The position numbers were made by a program, and so were the translations under genes. This document shows, piece by piece, positions 60,183 to 64,000 of a DNA stretch of 64,000 nt; the first letter of the stretch is position 1, and each line of letters opens with the position of its first letter. This DNA comes from SIG622 sp045604705 (lineage in GTDB: Bacteria; Bacillota; Clostridia; Oscillospirales; CAG-382). Where the stretch lies: assembly GCA_045604705.1 (NCBI GenBank), contig JAZUOO010000012.1, positions 42,693-106,692 on the forward strand, written 5' to 3'. The notes beneath the pieces are model-generated. The model ran no database searches and was not told where the DNA came from. It worked only from the letters and a program-made list of their open reading frames with translations.

Positions 60183-60214
60183 TAATTATGAATTATGAAT
60201 TGTGAATTATGAAT
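60183..60214. repeat. short tandem repeat, 7-bp unit x4
   Basis: Four tandem copies of AATTATG (one as AATTGTG) lie between the serS start region and the T-box terminator. Such AT-rich runs expand by slippage. Confidence 0.7.
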
Positions 60215-60215
60215 C

Positions 60216-60437
60216 AAAAAAAAACGGAGCTTCGCCACAAAAATGGGACGAAAGACTCCGTGTTGCCACCCAAATTACCGAAAAAATCGGTCACTCGAAA
60301 CGCTGTAAAGGGCGTACCCTTGCAGATTTCTCTGCACGCTCCGAAAGCGGAAAAGTAAATTCTCCATACCGTTTCACACCAAGCAACGACTCTCTTGAAA
60401 GGAAAACATTTACTGATTCTTTCATCACAGCGAAAGT
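60216..60437 (-). ncRNA. T-box leader of serS
   Basis: On the minus strand the leader has a stem I region with AGAGAG and GGTGTGAAACGG segments, the T-box motif TGGGTGGCAACACGG (60258-60272), and a terminator with CGGAG/CTCCG arms followed by nine Ts (60216-60261). A UCC serine codon lies in an internal loop at 60349-60351, between a GAAAG/CTTTC stem and an AGTAAAT/ATTTACT stem, and is the likely specifier. Uncharged tRNA-Ser would stabilise the antiterminator. Confidence 0.88.
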
Positions 60438-60438
60438 T

Positions 60439-60467
60439 ATTATACTACATATTTTCCCAAAAAGCAA
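60439..60467 (-). promoter_or_regulatory. sigma-A promoter for the serS T-box transcript
   Basis: Minus-strand TTGCTT (60462-60467), 17-bp spacer, TATAAT (60439-60444). Confidence 0.7.
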
Positions 60468-60693
60468 TATGTTAATACGAAAATTTTCTATAAATTAATA
60501 TTTGTTGTATATTAGCCAACTATAAATGACATTACAAACTTAACATTAAACAGTATAACCGTAGAAATAATGTAAATGACACCTGTCCATTATATCTTGT
60601 AAAGTCTGTTGTCGAACATCATAATCTCTATTGTTGTCATGATGACAGCATTACACTAAAGGTTGGGGACATAAGGGAATCCGGAATCTCATG

Positions 60694-60978
60694 TTAGATG
60701 CTATGTAAAATCTCCGATAAAAAAAAGGTCAAGACACATTGAAGTGGTGAAAATTGCGCTTTTAACGAATTTGAAAGCGCGTCTTTTCTGTGGCAGAGTC
60801 TTATTTTTACAACACATATAGCAAAACATTTCTCGGATTTGAACCCTAATTGTCCTTTTGCACCCGTAATATTTACCGCTATTGTATCAATATCAGAGCT
60901 TTGTTCGTTCAATAAGCGGAGATTGACACCTTTTTCACTACAGTCTGCGTAAAGTATTTCGGAGGACATATCATTGTT
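60694..60978 (-). CDS. doubtful hypothetical ORF
   Basis: An open frame of about 94 codons from ATG 60978 (MNNDMSSEILYADC) to 60694. The first ~45 residues look like a soluble peptide; the C-terminal half (AQFSPLQCVLTFFLSEILHSI) does not resemble coding sequence of the neighbours. A GAGGAAAG stretch lies some 25 bases upstream, too far to be convincing. No family recognised. It may be a decayed gene; I keep it only as a candidate. Confidence 0.25.
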   Translation of the reverse strand, partial: NNDMSSEILYADCSEKGVNLRLLNEQSSDIDTIAVNITGAKGQLGFKSEKCFAICVVKIRLCHRKDALSNSLKAQFSPLQCVLTFFLSEILHSI

Positions 60979-61048
60979 CATCATTGACAATTACTTTTCT
61001 TCTTTCCTCGGTAAAAAGTTTTTAGGGACACCCAATTGTAAAAATCTA

Positions 61049-61975
61049 TCAATCCGGAATATCGGGAATATCATATTTTCTTTCTTTAATGATGAATTTT
61101 ACCGCTTTGTGTATGTTACTTATTTCTATCGTATTTGACGGCACACCCTTTTCACCGTCTATTGTCCAATTAATCTGTTCTGGAACGACCGTAAGCTTGC
61201 ACGAAGAAAAACGCTCAAAGGTAATAACGCTCCTGTCATAATCTCCGGCGGAAAGGGACAGAGCAACCTTGCCTGCCTCAATGATATTTTTAGGAAGCTT
61301 TACAAGGGTCATTTCAAAAAGTCCGTCTGCTGTATCGACACCCAGCTTTTCGAGATTTATGATTCCACCGTAACTTCGCGAATTACTTATTGCGATAAAA
61401 GCATAATCTCCCTCGACTGTCTTGCCGCCTCCAAATTCGAACTTCATGTGATATGACTTTATCCCCGGTATTTCTTTTAATCCCTCAAAAAGATAAGCTG
61501 TATGACCGAATATGCGTTTCATTTCCTGTGATGTAGCATAGGAACAAGCAGAAAAAGCACCACCTGCGACAACATAAACAAAATATCTGTCGTTGATTTT
61601 TCCTATATCGTAAGCTACAGACTCGCCGCCGATAATATTGTTGACAGCTTCGCTGATGTCAACGGGTATCCTAAGACTTTTGGCAAAATCGTTTGTGGTT
61701 CCGCAAGGGATATATCCTATGTCGGGACGTGCATTCTTTTCAAAATACATTACACCATTTATAACTTCATTCAGCGTACCGTCACCGCCCGCACAGATAA
61801 CAAGCTTTCTCCCTTTACCGTACTGCTTCGTGTATTTTGTGGCATCGCCGCACTGACTTGTGAGCATGACATCCGTTTCTATACCACCACTGTTAAGCTT
61901 TCTTATGATCCAAGACGTATTTTTTAGAAGTTCGCCGTTCCCTGCATTGGGATTAATAAGAACAAGAGCTCTCAC
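61049..61975 (-). CDS. diacylglycerol/lipid kinase family protein (YegS/BmrU type)
   Basis: A 308-residue lipid kinase. The nucleotide loop is LINPNAGNGELLKN at residues 5-18, and the catalytic motif VICAGGDGTLNEVINGVM near 81 has the GGDGT signature; GYIPCGTTNDFAKSLRIP follows. The C-terminal domain is a beta sandwich ending with WTIDGEKG. Members phosphorylate diacylglycerol or undecaprenol-like lipids at the membrane (DgkB in Bacillus recycles DAG from lipoteichoic acid synthesis). Probably DgkB-like, substrate not proven. Confidence 0.88.
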   Translation of the reverse strand: MRALVLINPNAGNGELLKNTSWIIRKLNSGGIETDVMLTSQCGDATKYTKQYGKGRKLVICAGGDGTLNEVINGVMYFEKNARPDIGYIPCGTTNDFAKSLRIPVDISEAVNNIIGGESVAYDIGKINDRYFVYVVAGGAFSACSYATSQEMKRIFGHTAYLFEGLKEIPGIKSYHMKFEFGGGKTVEGDYAFIAISNSRSYGGIINLEKLGVDTADGLFEMTLVKLPKNIIEAGKVALSLSAGDYDRSVITFERFSSCKLTVVPEQINWTIDGEKGVPSNTIEISNIHKAVKFIIKERKYDIPDIPD

Positions 61976-62171
61976 ATCTACTACACCTTTCGTAAATAAT
62001 CAAACCGTTAAATCAGAAGTATTTATTATTTCATTACCTTATTTATTTTACCATAAATTTATGATATATTATTGAAATACATTAAAATTTTTACTAAAAA
62101 CGGATACGATTCATGTCTTGACAACGGAATAAAAATAAGGTAAAATAAGACAGAAAAACAAAGGGAGGCGG

Positions 62172-62693
62172 ATGAATATAAAGATTGAAATCAAACGCTC
62201 AAAAAGAAAAACGGTTTCAATAGAAGTAAATTCAAAACTTACTGTACTGATCCGTGTTCCTTTAAAATTTCCTGAAAGTGAGATACCAAATCTTCTTTCA
62301 AAACACGGTGCATGGATAGAAAAAGCCGTAAAAAAACAAAAGATCAAAAGCTTGAACCATTCGGAGCCGTGTGCGGAAGAAGTAAAAGTACTCAAAAAGA
62401 GGGCAGAGCAGATACTACCTGAAAAAGTGGATTATTATTCACGTCTTACCGGACTTACTCCGACCGGTATAAAAATAACCGGTGCAAAAAAACGATTCGG
62501 AAGTTGCAGTAGCCGAAACTCATTGTGTTTTTCATATCTTCTTATGAGTTATCCGGAACAGTGTATTGACTATGTTGTCCTTCATGAGATTTCCCATATA
62601 AAGTTCCATAATCACAGTAAGGACTTCTACGCACTCATAGAAAAGTATATGCCGGATTACAAAATGCGTGAAAAAATGTTAAAATCACTATAA
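62172..62693 (+). CDS. M48-family-like metal-dependent hydrolase (DUF45, YgjP type)
   Basis: A 173-residue protein with the DUF45 zinc motif HEISHIKFHNHSKDFYALIEKYMPDYK near residues 138-164: H-E-x-x-H plus a third His in FHNHS. Upstream KRFGSCSSRNSLCFSYLLMSYPEQCIDYVVLHE is typical of the family. The substrate is unknown and the protein is cytoplasmic. GGGAGGCG precedes the ATG. It leads a run of four short genes to the right edge. Confidence 0.87.
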   Translation: MNIKIEIKRSKRKTVSIEVNSKLTVLIRVPLKFPESEIPNLLSKHGAWIEKAVKKQKIKSLNHSEPCAEEVKVLKKRAEQILPEKVDYYSRLTGLTPTGIKITGAKKRFGSCSSRNSLCFSYLLMSYPEQCIDYVVLHEISHIKFHNHSKDFYALIEKYMPDYKMREKMLKSL

Positions 62694-62732
62694 TTAAGGA
62701 AAGGAAAAGTGTATAAAACACTGTAGAGAAAA

Positions 62733-62984
62733 ATGAATTCAAAAGGACTTATATATTTTATCATGTTTATGTCGGGAATAGTCATAGGGACTCTCGTTGG
62801 GGAAATAACAAAAGGAATAAGCTTCTTAAGATGGCTGTCATACGGCATAGTTTTCGGAACCGATGGTCCGATAAGCCTTAATCTCGGAGTTCTGAACCTT
62901 GACTTCGGTCTTTCCGTAAATCTTACCATATCATGTATCATATTTATTTTTATTGCAATGATAATCGGAAGAAAGGTATTATGA
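62733..62984 (+). CDS. DUF4321 family small membrane protein
   Basis: An 83-residue protein with two transmembrane segments (about 5-25 and 58-79) around a short loop containing TKGISFLRWLSYGIVFGTDGPISLNLGVLNLDFGLSVNL, the DUF4321 pattern. The family is usually found directly upstream of maf in clostridia, as here. Function unknown. The ribosome site is weak (GAGAAAA). Confidence 0.85.
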   Translation: MNSKGLIYFIMFMSGIVIGTLVGEITKGISFLRWLSYGIVFGTDGPISLNLGVLNLDFGLSVNLTISCIIFIFIAMIIGRKVL

Positions 62985-62985
62985 T

Positions 62986-63597
62986 ATGAAAAAGATTATA
63001 CTCGCTTCAAAATCTCCGAGAAGAACAGAACTTTTTGCAAAGTACGGAATACAAGCAGAAAGTATCCCCGCCGAGATTGACGAAACCATCCCCGAAGATA
63101 TTCGATTTCCGGAACAGATTGTAAAATATCTCTCGGAAAAGAAAGCATTGCACATTCTGAAGACTGTTAATGATGACTCAATAGTAGTTGCTGCCGACAC
63201 ACTGGTTTTCTGCGATGACAAAATTCTCGGTAAGCCCCGGGATAAAAGGCAAGCATATGAGATGATGAAGCTACTTTCCGGCAGAAGTCATAACGTAATA
63301 AGCGGACTTTGCGTTGTGTCAAAAGATAAGAAAATATGCGATAGCGTAAAAACCGAAGTGCTGTTCAGAGAGCTTTCGGACAAAGAAATAACCGGTTACA
63401 TCTCAACAAATGATCCCTATGATAAAGCAGGCGGTTATGGAATACAGTCATTTGCAGGAGCCTTTGTCAGTGAAATAAAGGGTGACTACTATAATGTGGT
63501 CGGACTTCCTCTTTCAAGACTTATTTCAATACTATGCGATGACTTCGGTTATGACGCTCTAACTGCTCTTTTTGAAAAGGAGAGAAGTACTACATGA
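62986..63597 (+). CDS. maf: Maf nucleotide pyrophosphatase
   Basis: A 203-residue enzyme of the Maf/HAM1 superfamily. The family start ILASKSPRRTELFAKYGI is at residues 4-21, with SIVVAADTLVFCDDKILGKPRDKRQAYEMMKLLSGRSHNVISG near 70-110 (catalytic Asp) and TNDPYDKAGGYGIQSFAGAFVSEIKGDYYNVVGLPL near 150-185. It hydrolyses non-canonical nucleoside triphosphates and is linked to septum control. One base separates it from the DUF4321 stop; its stop overlaps the next start (ATGA). Confidence 0.95.
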   Translation: MKKIILASKSPRRTELFAKYGIQAESIPAEIDETIPEDIRFPEQIVKYLSEKKALHILKTVNDDSIVVAADTLVFCDDKILGKPRDKRQAYEMMKLLSGRSHNVISGLCVVSKDKKICDSVKTEVLFRELSDKEITGYISTNDPYDKAGGYGIQSFAGAFVSEIKGDYYNVVGLPLSRLISILCDDFGYDALTALFEKERSTT

Positions 63598-64000
63598 ACC
63601 CGAACGAATACACGGTATCTCCCATTGCTGAAATAAGAACAGGCTTCTCTTCCAAATTCGGTATACCTCGCCAAAGCGGAATAGTGTCGGAGATTCGGGG
63701 GGAAATAGTATTCAAAAAAGAATATTCCGGTCCAGATTGGACAAGAGGACTTGAAGGATTTTCACATATATGGGTACTATGGCTGTTCTCCGAAAATCTT
63801 TCCGAAAAAGTAGGTGCGACAGTAAGACCACCAAAACTCGGAGGTAATACCAGAATGGGAGTTTTCGCAACAAGGTCGCCCTTCAGACCAAACTTTATAG
63901 GAATGTCAGTTCTTGAGCTTTTAAGTATAGAGCAAACAAAGAAATATGGAACGGTACTTCACGTCAAAGGTGCAGATATGGTGGATAAAACCCCGATTAT
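63594..64000 (+). CDS. trmO: tRNA (N6-threonylcarbamoyladenosine-37-N6)-methyltransferase TrmO, partial
   Basis: The first 135 codons of a TrmO/YaeB (UPF0066) protein, cut by the right edge of the window. It reads YTVSPIAEIRTGFSSKFGIPRQSGIV, then GLEGFSHIWVLWLFSENLSEK and the family signature PPKLGGNTRMGVFATRSPFRPNFIGMSVLEL near residues 83-110, which forms the SAM/tRNA pocket. TrmO methylates t6A37 in some tRNAs. The start overlaps the maf stop by four bases, so the two are translationally coupled. Confidence 0.93.
   Translation, partial: MNPNEYTVSPIAEIRTGFSSKFGIPRQSGIVSEIRGEIVFKKEYSGPDWTRGLEGFSHIWVLWLFSENLSEKVGATVRPPKLGGNTRMGVFATRSPFRPNFIGMSVLELLSIEQTKKYGTVLHVKGADMVDKTPI

Noticed and set aside
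60694..60978. A confident new gene between the T-box and the lipid kinase
   Set aside because: The ribosome site is misplaced and the C-terminal half looks non-coding, so it is kept only at low confidence.

Overview
The window is a 64 kb stretch of a low-GC, endospore-forming Firmicute (Clostridia, most like the Oscillospirales/Ruminococcaceae). The evidence is the sporulation genes (sigK with its pro-sequence, cwlD, cotJA-cotJB-cotJC, ylbJ, yqfC, yqfD), an SLH-anchored surface protein, a SAM-I riboswitch and a T-box leader of Gram-positive type, and many sigma-A promoters with 17-bp spacers. It is mostly chromosomal core sequence. There is no rRNA operon, CRISPR array or intact prophage.

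Layout. 0-16 kb: an SLH surface phosphodiester glycosidase, a small NfeD-like ORF, sigK, a pyrophosphatase-like/NUDIX fusion, proC, a YesL-like membrane protein, a XerC/D recombinase, cwlD, radA with a GME-fold gene, an acyl-ACP thioesterase, an iron alcohol dehydrogenase, a cytidylate-kinase-like gene and the cotJ operon. 16-20.2 kb: purC and a DUF4867 gene, then a decayed accessory island. The island holds an antisense phage tape-measure remnant, two small ORFs, a complete IS200-type element and a membrane-protein gene frameshifted at a T tract. 20.4-28.6 kb: a PFL/UPF0210 gene with an ACT-domain gene, yigZ, a HAD phosphatase, yfbR, SAM riboswitch-metK, and an orphan sugar-ABC ATPase. 28.7-36.8 kb: twin tRNA-Val genes, a DUF4430 lipoprotein, rarA, a ThuA / ROK-remnant / SIS sugar cluster, a P-loop gene, pgi, a DacF-type carboxypeptidase and a small lipoprotein. 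36.8-45.3 kb: ispA-xseB-xseA-tsaD paralogue-nusB, a cysteine-rich protein, a KDPG aldolase/VOC fusion, ylbJ diverging from yqfC-yqfD. 45.4-52 kb: mntP with a structured leader, then phoH - ybeY::era fusion - recO - mutS2. 52-64 kb: aldo/keto reductase, rhaB-rhaA, a serine hydrolase with a collapsed tandem copy, radC, serS under a T-box, a lipid kinase, then DUF45, DUF4321, maf and a trmO gene cut by the right edge.

How the genes fit together. Several groups are classical: sporulation (sigma-K, cortex amidase, Mn-catalase coat, YqfC/D), ribosome maturation and DNA repair (PhoH, YbeY, Era, RecO, MutS2), isoprenoid synthesis with exonuclease VII, and rhamnose catabolism. The points most worth a second look are three domain fusions (YbeY-Era, pyrophosphatase-NUDIX, KDPG aldolase-VOC), several partial genes that record deletion or frameshift, the IS200 translational lock with a possible long-range pairing, and an unclassified hairpin leader before mntP. 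I found no convincing wholly new multi-gene system and do not claim one.
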